Shown here: positions 1 to 8,037 of the stretch, in pieces
Layout of the letters: every line of letters starts with the position of its first letter
Numbering within the stretch: position 1 is the first letter of the stretch
Assembly (NCBI GenBank): GCA_000817085.1
Contig: JUEM01000004.1
Coordinates: 29,641-93,640, forward strand
Direction of reading: 5' to 3'
From: a marine actinobacterium MedAcidi-G1
Lineage (GTDB): Bacteria; Actinomycetota; Acidimicrobiia; Acidimicrobiales; MedAcidi-G1
DNA length: 64,000 nt
The notes under the pieces: model-generated
Told to the model about the DNA's origin: nothing
The model's input: only the letters and a program-made list of their open reading frames with translations
The model's database searches: none
Program-made: the position numbers and the translations under genes

Positions 1-3000
1 CGGGTCTGGTTCGATGAAGTCGATGCCCACGCAGGTGGTGCCGTCGTTCCACGCGGTGGCTTGCGAATTTGCGACCTTCCTGGCGGTGGCTGTGCCGGCA
101 TCCAGATTGATGGTGTCGATCAACACCTCGTAGACGCCGGCTCCGCTGTTGGCTCCGAAGTAGATCCGGTCGTCGTGACTCCACGCCGCACCAAAGTCTG
201 TTTCCGGGATTCCCGCGGTCGACCCATCCGAATCGGTAAGTGCAACCGACCAGACGCCCATCGGGTTGTCGTAGCCGAAGATGCGGAGTTGACGTCCCGG
301 GGTGACCCCCATCGCGTATGAGCCCTCGCCGTCACCGAGATCAACCCGGAGAGTTGCGATATCTGAAACGTTCGTCAGTCCACTAACGACAGGATTGATC
401 TGTGACAGGTCCACGGCGTCGTTCGGGCTGGCGAAGCCTTCCATCTCGGCGATTCCGTAGATCGCGTAGAAGTGGGTTTCTTTCTCCCAGACGAAGGTTC
501 CTTCATCGTCGACACCTCCAGCGGCGCTCAGTTCCGGCACCCGGGCAAGAAACGCGACGTTCTGTGCGTCGAAGCGCACCAGATAGGCGGAGTCAGTGCT
601 CAACTTCATCAGCCCGTAAATGATCGAGTCGACAGGGTTGATGCCAATGGCATTCATCCCGGTGAACGGTGGGGTGCGATCAAACGGGATGGAATAGATC
701 TCGGTGTACTCGCCGGAGGCGATGTCGAGCTGTTTGACCTCCATGCCGGAATTGGGTTTACCCATGATCTGTATGAGGGCCGGATAGGCCGCGCAATCAA
801 AGCCTCCTACTTCTACAACTTCAGGTTCAGGTGTGGGAGACGGCGGTGGTGTGGGAACGGTAATGGACGCTGTGTTCGACTTTGCAAAACTACCGTCGAC
901 GTATGCGGTGAGGATCTCGAACGAATGAATCCCGTCGGACAGGTCAAAAATAGTTTCTTCATTAAGAACATTGCCGTCATAGGATTTGTGCATGCTCCAG
1001 TTGCCAGAAGGGTCACGCCAAGCTAGAGCGTGTGACTGTACGCCATTAGCAGGATTAGGCACCCAACTGATGAAAGCATCAGTTTCGATAGCGGCCGCAG
1101 ACAAAACCACCGAAGGCGAGCCAGCCGGAATGGTTGTGGTTGTGGTCGTCGCCGTTGGTGTTGTCGTTACAATTGGTGTTGTCGTCACAACTGGTGATTC
1201 GTTATCAGAAGTGGTAGATGTCACCGTCTGATCTGCCACGTTGTCGTAACTGTCGTGACTCAGGTCGTCGTCGATCTTCACGGTGAAGATCGCCTGCTGG
1301 TCACCATCAACGATTGAATCGTCACGACCTGTGATCGTGAAATCCTGAGGAGTAGCCCAGTTCGAAGATGTGAACGTCAAAGGAGCACCTACCTGAGCTT
1401 CACCGGGGTCGCTGGAGAAAGCGTAAATGACCACATTGCCTGCCGGTTGTGCGTCAAGCACGACACTGAATGTGGCAGTCGTACCAGACTCCGCCACTGA
1501 CACCGACGTTGTCGACAACGTGAACCCGGGAGTCCCAGGGGTGGCTGCAACCGCAGGCGCCAGGTTCCCTGAGGAATCCAGCTTCGACACAAACACGTTG
1601 CTGTACTCATCCCCGAGGTTGGCGGTACCTGGACCCGGGTCGAAGTCGACTGTCCCGCTGAACCTCCCGGTGGTGTACACGTTGCCCGACGAATCGACCG
1701 CTATCGACTCGACCTCCTCACCGCTGTAGTTGCCGAAGTTCTTGGCCCACACCAGGTCCCCGGAGGAGCCCAACTTCAACACGAACACTTCTCGGTTGCA
1801 GGGGCAATCGCTGGCGTTGTTAGGAGGAGCTGGGGTGAGGGTGGTCGTTCCCGCACCCGGGTCGAAGTCAGCCGGACCGGTGAATTCTCCGGTGATGTAG
1901 GCGTTGCCCGACGAGTCGACGGCCACCGAGGTGCCGTCCTCTGCGCTAGTGCCTTCGCCGCCGAAGTTTGCAGCCCACACCAGGTCCCCGGATGAGTCCA
2001 GCTTCGACACGAACACGTCTGTGCCGGAGACAGAGGTGAGGTTGGTGGTTCCCGCACCTGGGTCGAAGTCGGCCGTGCTCCAGAGTTGCCCGGTGGTGTA
2101 TACGTTGCCCGACGAGTCAACCGCCACCGAATTACTATAGAGAGAGTGCGAGCCGCTGCCACCGAAACTCTTAGCCCACACCAGGTCCCCGGACGAGTCC
2201 AACTTTGACACGAACGCGTCGTAGCCGCCGCCGTTCTGAGTTAGGTTGGTGGTTCCCGCACCCGGGTCGAAGTCGGCCGTACCGTTGAAATCGCCAGTGG
2301 TGTATACGTTGCCCGACGAGTCGAGCGCTATCGAAGTAACCGTCCGACTGCCGATCTGTTTGACCCACACCAGGTTCCCGGACGAGTCCAACTTCAACAC
2401 GAATGTTTTGTTGTTGTTGGAAGCGGTGAGGTTGGCGGTGCCTGGACCTGGGTCGAAGTCAACCGTACCGGTGAAAGACCCGGTGATGTAGACGTTGTTC
2501 GAAGAGTCGACCGCCACCGCTTCACCCCGATTGAATGAAAACATACCGGCGACCGCGCCGAAGTTCTTGGCCCACACGTAGTTGCCTGACGAGTCCAGCT
2601 TAGACACAAATACGTCGTGAGTGCCTACTGATGTTAACTCCTCGGTTCCCGCACCCGGGTCGAAGTCGACTGTAGCCATGAACCTCCCGGTGGTGTATAC
2701 GTTGCCCGACGAGTCGACCGCCACCGAAAGAGACTCCTCGGTTTCGCCGCCGCCGAAACTCTTAGCCCACACCAGGTCCCCAGACGAGTCCAATTTTGAC
2801 ACGAACGCGTCGTAGTGACCGTTCGGAGTGAGGTTGGCGGTACCTGGACCCGGGTCGAAGTCGACTGTTACATTTCCAGCGCCTGCGCTCCCGAACTTCC
2901 CGGTGGTGTAGATGTTGCCCGAGGAGTCGACCACCACCGAATAGCCATGTGCATATGTGGAGACGCCGCCGCCGAATACGGCAACAGCGCGGTCATTGGA

Positions 3001-3078
3001 ACTCCACGCCTCCACAGGGTCAGGTCGTATAAACACCAGAGCCGATACGACCAGAAAAACAGCGGCAGTTAAACGCAA
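1..3078 (-). CDS. Giant secreted beta-propeller (SBBP-repeat) protein, 3' end beyond the left edge
   Basis: One frame is open without a stop for 1026 codons and leaves the window at base 1. It has no ATG; the best start is TTG at 3078, two bases after the stop of the GST-like gene, giving a classical signal peptide (basic start, hydrophobic core, then VEAWS). Order of parts: seven SBBP-type repeats of about 61-75 residues (roughly 45-510), each with DSSGNVYTTG, VDFDPGxGT and F(V)SKLDSSG motifs; a Calx-beta-like module (about 518-620); a Thr-rich linker (about 626-650); a fibronectin-III-like module (about 650-743); a Pro-rich hinge; then a DUF6923-like propeller (from about 755). Likely a cell-surface or secreted protein. 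No enzymatic site is visible, and the ligand is unknown. The coding sequence is much more GC-rich than genes after 4.2 kb. Confidence 0.85.
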   Translation of the reverse strand, partial: MRLTAAVFLVVSALVFIRPDPVEAWSSNDRAVAVFGGGVSTYAHGYSVVVDSSGNIYTTGKFGSAGAGNVTVDFDPGPGTANLTPNGHYDAFVSKLDSSGDLVWAKSFGGGETEESLSVAVDSSGNVYTTGRFMATVDFDPGAGTEELTSVGTHDVFVSKLDSSGNYVWAKNFGAVAGMFSFNRGEAVAVDSSNNVYITGSFTGTVDFDPGPGTANLTASNNNKTFVLKLDSSGNLVWVKQIGSRTVTSIALDSSGNVYTTGDFNGTADFDPGAGTTNLTQNGGGYDAFVSKLDSSGDLVWAKSFGGSGSHSLYSNSVAVDSSGNVYTTGQLWSTADFDPGAGTTNLTSVSGTDVFVSKLDSSGDLVWAANFGGEGTSAEDGTSVAVDSSGNAYITGEFTGPADFDPGAGTTTLTPAPPNNASDCPCNREVFVLKLGSSGDLVWAKNFGNYSGEEVESIAVDSSGNVYTTGRFSGTVDFDPGPGTANLGDEYSNVFVSKLDSSGNLAPAVAATPGTPGFTLSTTSVSVAESGTTATFSVVLDAQPAGNVVIYAFSSDPGEAQVGAPLTFTSSNWATPQDFTITGRDDSIVDGDQQAIFTVKIDDDLSHDSYDNVADQTVTSTTSDNESPVVTTTPIVTTTPTATTTTTTIPAGSPSVVLSAAAIETDAFISWVPNPANGVQSHALAWRDPSGNWSMHKSYDGNVLNEETIFDLSDGIHSFEILTAYVDGSFAKSNTASITVPTPPPSPTPEPEVVEVGGFDCAAYPALIQIMGKPNSGMEVKQLDIASGEYTEIYSIPFDRTPPFTGMNAIGINPVDSIIYGLMKLSTDSAYLVRFDAQNVAFLARVPELSAAGGVDDEGTFVWEKETHFYAIYGIAEMEGFASPNDAVDLSQINPVVSGLTNVSDIATLRVDLGDGEGSYAMGVTPGRQLRIFGYDNPMGVWSVALTDSDGSTAGIPETDFGAAWSHDDRIYFGANSGAGVYEVLIDTINLDAGTATARKVANSQATAWNDGTTCVGIDFIEPDP
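1680..2930 (-). repeat. Seven tandem coding repeats (SBBP type), spacing about 184-225 bp
   Basis: The DNA encoding the DSSGNVYTTG core recurs near 1681, 1901, 2101, 2308, 2492, 2701 and 2914. Each copy is followed by a conserved block for DFDPGAGT and LDSSGDLVWA. Units diverge at third positions, so this is an old protein repeat rather than a recent DNA duplication. Seven copies would suit a closed propeller, which is an inference. Confidence 0.85.
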
Positions 3079-3080
3079 GA

Positions 3081-4133
3081 TTAATTCTCTTCGTTCAGGA
3101 TGTCAGAGTCGAACAGTACCTCGCAACCAGTTCCCTCAAGTATGACGTCGACTTTGCCTCTCGCTTCGCTTTCCAATGATGCGTAGTCATCGCGAAGCCA
3201 CTGAAGGCACTTACCCTGATATTTGAAAGGAGCCTGCCGGTAGATGCCACCCTCAACGCCACACACAACCTCATCGGCACCCGAAACCAAAGCCTGAGCG
3301 TTGGCGACCATGAACGGAGCGTAAGTCTGACCGATTTCGCACAACAGGCGAGCTGTGGCATCCGGTACAGAATCGAACGACACCCAACCTTCTTCGCCTT
3401 CGACCGGCAACCACGACAGGTCATCGACACGGTCAACCCAGTTTATGACCTTAGGTGCACGTGTCGCAGCGACAGTCATAGGCGTCGGATCCCATTTCGC
3501 CAACTGTGTGAACTGACCATAAATCCCAAAATCGCCTCTGCCCGGTCGGTCGCCGAGAAGAAAATCGTGACTCGAGAACAACTGAGTGAGAATATCTAAC
3601 AGACGCTCATAGGAACTCTCAATGATAGGAGTGTTCTCCTCAGTGGAACCCACAAGAGTACGACGACCGACCTGACGCGAAGTGATGAAATCGTAGCTCT
3701 TCTGAAGCTGATCGCTGTTCATCTGAAGATCCCGTGAGACCGGCAACAGATGACCGGCTTTATCGATATCAGCATCATAAGTCCACCGGTAGTGATACAT
3801 GGCTTTAGTCACCCACTCATCACCAAAATCCTCAATCAGACTGTCGATGAACGCCAGAGCAGGGTCAGAGGGTATGACACTTCGGTCCGAGTATTCCTTC
3901 TCGAGACGCATGATCTGAGGTGACGAATCGACAGTAGCTTCACCATGGCTGCCGTCAGAGTTCGGGTAGACGATCACAGGAATGATAGGAACCGGAGCGG
4001 CAGGCAGATCATCCCACTTCGAATCACGCAGAACCCAACGAAAAGGAATGTGCCGGTAACGCAGAACAGCACGTATTTTCAGCGTGTAAGGCGAACCGTA
4101 CTGGCCGGCCAAGATGAGAGGGCGGTCGCTCAT
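3081..4133 (-). CDS. Glutathione S-transferase family protein
   Basis: 350 residues. The N-terminal thioredoxin-like GST half carries YGSPYTLKIRAVLRYRHIPF, typical of strand 1, the active-site loop and helix 1, with VPIIPVIVYP in the place of the cis-proline strand. The C-terminal helical half has FLLGDRPGRGDFGIYGQ, a common GST-C signature. Family members conjugate or reduce electrophiles with a thiol. Actinobacteria generally use mycothiol, so the cosubstrate here is uncertain. At 350 residues it is longer than a usual GST (about 200-230); residues after about 240 form an extra domain I do not recognise. It precedes the propeller gene on the same strand by two bases, so the two may be co-transcribed. 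Confidence 0.75.
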   Translation of the reverse strand: MSDRPLILAGQYGSPYTLKIRAVLRYRHIPFRWVLRDSKWDDLPAAPVPIIPVIVYPNSDGSHGEATVDSSPQIMRLEKEYSDRSVIPSDPALAFIDSLIEDFGDEWVTKAMYHYRWTYDADIDKAGHLLPVSRDLQMNSDQLQKSYDFITSRQVGRRTLVGSTEENTPIIESSYERLLDILTQLFSSHDFLLGDRPGRGDFGIYGQFTQLAKWDPTPMTVAATRAPKVINWVDRVDDLSWLPVEGEEGWVSFDSVPDATARLLCEIGQTYAPFMVANAQALVSGADEVVCGVEGGIYRQAPFKYQGKCLQWLRDDYASLESEARGKVDVILEGTGCEVLFDSDILNEEN

Positions 4134-4208
4134 CTAAAGATTCTACAGAGACACCCCAACTAAAGGTGTAACAGGCATGATGTCACTTCTTTGTTGTAAA
4201 TTCTATTT

Positions 4209-6221
4209 ATGCCCAGATCCACCAAGAAAGCTTTGTTATCACCATCAAAGATCACAGCTTGGCTCGATTGTGAACACTACTTAACTCTGAAAAATAATCC
4301 CGAACGCCGACGAAACAGACAACAGAGTAGAGGGACATCAGATAATGCAAAAACTGAAACCACACAAGAACAAGGAATTGGAATCCTTGAAGCTCCAACC
4401 GATTTTGCTGACATGCTTAGAAAAAAAGGCGATCTACATGAAAGAAAATGTCTCGAAAACTATAAAGAAAAATTCGGCAGTTCAGTTTTCGAAGTCCCTG
4501 AACAAAACAGAGAAGAAGGAGAATCATTTGAAACTTGGGTAGAACGCGTAGGGAATCCGATGAACGGCGAATACGAAATAATTTTCCAAATGCCCTTCAT
4601 ATACGAGGGGGTAAGGGGAATAGCAGATTTTCTTGAAAAAACTGAAAACAACGGAAAAGTAGTTTACGAACCTGTCGATTCGAAACTTGCCCGCGCTGGA
4701 GCAAAACAAGGGCACCTTTTACAACTGCTCTTTTACACCGAAGCAGTAGAAGACTTAACAGGAGAAAGGCCTGAAAAAATTCACGTTGAACTTGGTTCAG
4801 GAGAAAGAGAATCATTTCTAGTGTCCGACTACTGGTGGTACTGGCAGAGACTCCGAAAAAAATTAATACAAGCCGTTGAAACCGATTCAAGCACGGACAC
4901 TAAACCAGAGAAATGCTCACACTGCGGGATCTGCGAGTTTTACTGGGAGGAATGCAGACCAGAGTGGCGAGCAAATGATTCACTTGTTTTTCTCTCAGGC
5001 CTACGCAAAACCCATCAAGAGGCACTAAACGAGGTTGGCATCGAAACACTCACAGGCTTAGCAGCCATACCCGAAAGTCACCTATCAGAAATTTCTAAAG
5101 AGAATTTTGACGAAGAATCAGAACAAGCATTCCAAACAGCGATCAATATTTGGGCCAAAAAATCTGGCAACAACCTCGATAGCATCCACTCAGAATGGAA
5201 AGCTAATCAAAATAGGCTCCCAGAAATTGAAATCAACCAGTTGATCAAATTATGGCGACAAGCACGCCTACAAGTAATAACCACCCAAACCAAAGAGATT
5301 CCAACACACTTTTTCTCCGAACAGGAAATGCTCGAAAAGATGACCGAACGGGAAAAATCTAAAAGAGGAGAATCTCTTCTACATCTACCTGAGATGAATG
5401 AACACGACATCTACCTTGATTTCGAAGGACACCCTTTCTGGCAGATCGAAGAGGGAATCATTTTCCTTTTCGGATACATAGAAAAAAAAGATGGGGAGTG
5501 GGAATACGTTCAACTCTGGTCACATGACAAGACAACCGAAAAAGAAAAAGCCACAAAACTAGTTGAATTTCTCCACGATCGATACAAAACACACCCCGAA
5601 ATGCACATCTATCATTACAACCACACCGAACGGGCACTGCTATCAGACCTGATGAACGATGGAGATCCGACATCATCGATCGTTTCGATACTGGGGCACA
5701 ATTTTGAAGACAGCCCACCGGAAAAACAGCAACTCGACGAACTAGTTAACGCAGGTGCCTTCGTCGACCTTTTGGCTGTCGTTCGAAACAGTCTCCAAGC
5801 GGGAACCGAATCATACAGTCTCAAAGAAATGGAACTCTTAGCCGGATTCATACGCAACCGAAAAGACCTCCCAGAAATCAACCAACAAGACGAAGACGTA
5901 AACGAAGATGGGAGTATAGACAAAGGTGCAGGCGCTGTTTTCGAATTTGAACTCTATGCAAATGCTGACTTATACGGAATAAAAAAAGATGAAGACAGGT
6001 TAAAGAGAATTGCTGACTACAACAAAGATGATGTAGAAGCCACACGACAACTCCACGAATGGTTAATCAACAAACGTAAAGAAAACAAAGAACTACCTGA
6101 TCGAACCTCACCCATCCCAGAAGACCAAGAAGAAGAGACTAAAAGCGAGTACATCCAGAGAGTAGAGGCCCTCAAGGAGAAAATCATAAACAAAATAGAG
6201 GAGGAACGCAGTGGAATCTGA
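4209..6221 (+). CDS. TM0106-family RecB-like nuclease with RNase H-like exonuclease domain
   Basis: 670 residues. The N-terminal half is a PD-(D/E)XK nuclease: GIADFL and YEPVDSKL supply the D...(D/E)xK residues. A Cys near residue 21 (AWLDCEHYL) plus CSHCGICEFYWEEC near 237-250 would hold a 4Fe-4S cluster, as in AddB/Cas4-type nucleases. The C-terminal half is an RNase H-fold 3'-5' exonuclease with YLDFEG (DxE) and a late YNKDDVEAT motif. In related bacteria this protein usually continues into a helicase domain; here that domain is the next gene, overlapping by 11 nt. The ATG is close to a TGTAAAT sequence with no clear Shine-Dalgarno site, so a leaderless start is possible. Likely role: DNA end processing or repair, possibly defence; no substrate can be inferred. 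Confidence 0.82.
   Translation: MPRSTKKALLSPSKITAWLDCEHYLTLKNNPERRRNRQQSRGTSDNAKTETTQEQGIGILEAPTDFADMLRKKGDLHERKCLENYKEKFGSSVFEVPEQNREEGESFETWVERVGNPMNGEYEIIFQMPFIYEGVRGIADFLEKTENNGKVVYEPVDSKLARAGAKQGHLLQLLFYTEAVEDLTGERPEKIHVELGSGERESFLVSDYWWYWQRLRKKLIQAVETDSSTDTKPEKCSHCGICEFYWEECRPEWRANDSLVFLSGLRKTHQEALNEVGIETLTGLAAIPESHLSEISKENFDEESEQAFQTAINIWAKKSGNNLDSIHSEWKANQNRLPEIEINQLIKLWRQARLQVITTQTKEIPTHFFSEQEMLEKMTEREKSKRGESLLHLPEMNEHDIYLDFEGHPFWQIEEGIIFLFGYIEKKDGEWEYVQLWSHDKTTEKEKATKLVEFLHDRYKTHPEMHIYHYNHTERALLSDLMNDGDPTSSIVSILGHNFEDSPPEKQQLDELVNAGAFVDLLAVVRNSLQAGTESYSLKEMELLAGFIRNRKDLPEINQQDEDVNEDGSIDKGAGAVFEFELYANADLYGIKKDEDRLKRIADYNKDDVEATRQLHEWLINKRKENKELPDRTSPIPEDQEEETKSEYIQRVEALKEKIINKIEEERSGI
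6198..6204 (+). promoter_or_regulatory. Strong ribosome binding site for the helicase gene
   Basis: GAGGAGG lies 6 nt before the GTG at 6211, inside the end of the nuclease gene. It argues that the helicase is translated as a separate protein rather than being the product of an accidental frameshift. Confidence 0.8.
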
Positions 6222-8037
6222 AAACTTGAATCACTACCTCCTGTTGTTCCACTTACTCGAATATTGGGATCGCGAATGGCGAAAGAACATGACAGATACC
6301 TGGATTCGGTTCGAAGCTTGCGACACAAACGATCCGGACACACTGGTAGGACTTAACTACCAAGGAAGCCTTCCTCCACCATCACAGCGTGCCAAAAATC
6401 CTTCTCAGAGATTTTCCTTTGATCCGAAACAGATCGTCGACTCAAGCATCACAAATTTATGCTTTTTTGACAGTTACGGAGAGTTTCTCGAAGTTGATGT
6501 AAGAGAACTTGACCGATTTAGAGGAGAGGTCACTGTCGCTTGGAACGCTAATGCAGAAAATTCAGGGGTGAGACCAGAAAACATCAAGACTTTAACCTCC
6601 TACAGTTGGTTCCCACCAAGAAATAAACGAGAAGCGCTTCTAAAATTCGCTGATAACTTCCTAGAAAATCCCGAATCTGACACAGTTGCATTCTCACTCT
6701 TCCGAAGAGAAACGCCAGCACTTTCAATTGATCTCAAAGATAAGAAATTTCAGCCGAATCTTGATCACCTCAAGAAAACCACCTCCTCTCTTAACAACTC
6801 TTACCTAGCGATCCAAGGACCCCCAGGTACAGGAAAAACGTGGGCAGGAGCACGCATCATCCATCATCTGATAACAGTTGAGAAGAAAAGAGTAGGGATC
6901 ACAGCCCAGAGCTGGTCGGCGATAGAAAACCTTTTGGAAGCCACAGTAAAAGTGTTCGAAAAAGAAATAAATGAGAATCTTGACTCTGAAGTTAAACCCT
7001 TGAAAGCGGCTTTGAGAAAATCAAAACCAAAAGACAAAGATCCCATAGAGGGCGTTACTTACAGTACCAACGACAAAGGTACCTTATTTGCAGATTTCGA
7101 CCTTGTTGCCAGCACCACATGGTTTTGGGCACACGAAGATTTTAACGAAGAAAACAAATTCGACTATCTGGTCATTGACGAAGCAGGCCAACTCGCACTT
7201 GTTGACGCTCTGGTATCAGCCAACGGAGCCCGGAACCTTCTACTGCTCGGAGATCCGCAACAACTCTCCCAGGTGACACAAGCCTCCCACCCGTGCAGAG
7301 CCGGAGTGAGCGTTTTTGAACACATCTTGAACGACGAAGACACCATTGAAAACGACAGAGGAGTTCTACTAGATAAAACATTCCGGCTACGCCCCGAGAT
7401 ATGCGAATTCATCTCAGACCAGTTCTACGAAGAAAAACTCACATACGACACTACATGTGAAAAACGCAAACTTGTCAAAGGGCAAAACGGTTTACTCTGG
7501 CACCCTGTGGCGCATGAACAAGACTGTGTGAACCAATCGGAAGAAGAAGCCACAGTTGTAGCGGAAATAATTAGTGAACTTCTCGGTTCAGAATGGACAG
7601 CAATAAACCAAGAAAGCAGCACGCCCTCAGAAGAAAGTAAAAAACTTTTAGTTGATGATTTTATGGTTGTAGCCCCATACAACGCCCAAGTTCGCATGAT
7701 CCAAACGAAACTCTTAACCTCAGATATAGACGGAATTGATGAAGATACTGTCAAAGGTATGGTCGGAACCGTCGACAAATTTCAAGGCAGAGAGGCCCCA
7801 GTAGTTATTTATTCCCTCACGACTTCCCGACAAGAACTAGCGCCTAAAGGAAGAAAAGACGACTTTCTTTTCTCTCCTAACAGGCTCAACGTCGCAGTGA
7901 GTCGCGCACAGTGTTTAACTTACATTGTGGGCACAGAAGAACTCATCAGCACTCGAGCGAGCTCAATCTCGGAAATGAAAGCCCTCAACCATTTCTGTCG
8001 TTACGTAGACGATCTATCTAAAAAGATTCAAGCATGA
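6211..8037 (+). CDS. DNA2/NAM7-like superfamily 1 helicase
   Basis: 608 residues, GTG start. Helicase motifs in order: GPPGTGKT (Walker A, about 203), DYLVIDEAGQ (Walker B, about 317), LLLGDPQQLSQV (motif III, about 345), TFRLRPEIC (motif IV region), TVDKFQGREAPVVIYS (motif V, about 520) and NRLNVAVSRAQ (motif VI, about 560). The first 200 residues match the linker and accessory region that in fused TM0106 proteins joins nuclease to helicase, beginning with LLEYWDREWRK. It overlaps the nuclease gene by 11 nt and the following flavoprotein gene by 4 nt. Likely an ATP-driven translocase working with the upstream nuclease. Confidence 0.85.
   Translation: MESENLNHYLLLFHLLEYWDREWRKNMTDTWIRFEACDTNDPDTLVGLNYQGSLPPPSQRAKNPSQRFSFDPKQIVDSSITNLCFFDSYGEFLEVDVRELDRFRGEVTVAWNANAENSGVRPENIKTLTSYSWFPPRNKREALLKFADNFLENPESDTVAFSLFRRETPALSIDLKDKKFQPNLDHLKKTTSSLNNSYLAIQGPPGTGKTWAGARIIHHLITVEKKRVGITAQSWSAIENLLEATVKVFEKEINENLDSEVKPLKAALRKSKPKDKDPIEGVTYSTNDKGTLFADFDLVASTTWFWAHEDFNEENKFDYLVIDEAGQLALVDALVSANGARNLLLLGDPQQLSQVTQASHPCRAGVSVFEHILNDEDTIENDRGVLLDKTFRLRPEICEFISDQFYEEKLTYDTTCEKRKLVKGQNGLLWHPVAHEQDCVNQSEEEATVVAEIISELLGSEWTAINQESSTPSEESKKLLVDDFMVVAPYNAQVRMIQTKLLTSDIDGIDEDTVKGMVGTVDKFQGREAPVVIYSLTTSRQELAPKGRKDDFLFSPNRLNVAVSRAQCLTYIVGTEELISTRASSISEMKALNHFCRYVDDLSKKIQA

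Noticed and set aside
1776-2609. Minus-strand frames with many Ser/Thr/Pro (1776-2162, 2394-2609)
   Set aside because: They are out-of-frame readings of the propeller repeat gene; the true frame runs uninterrupted from 3078 to 1.
1680-2930. CRISPR-like array
   Set aside because: Spacing of 184-225 bp and diverged units in a single coding frame show protein repeats.
4209-8037. A named phage-defence system
   Set aside because: Only nuclease and helicase are present; no typical defence partners, toxin or mobile-element context, so repair is equally likely.
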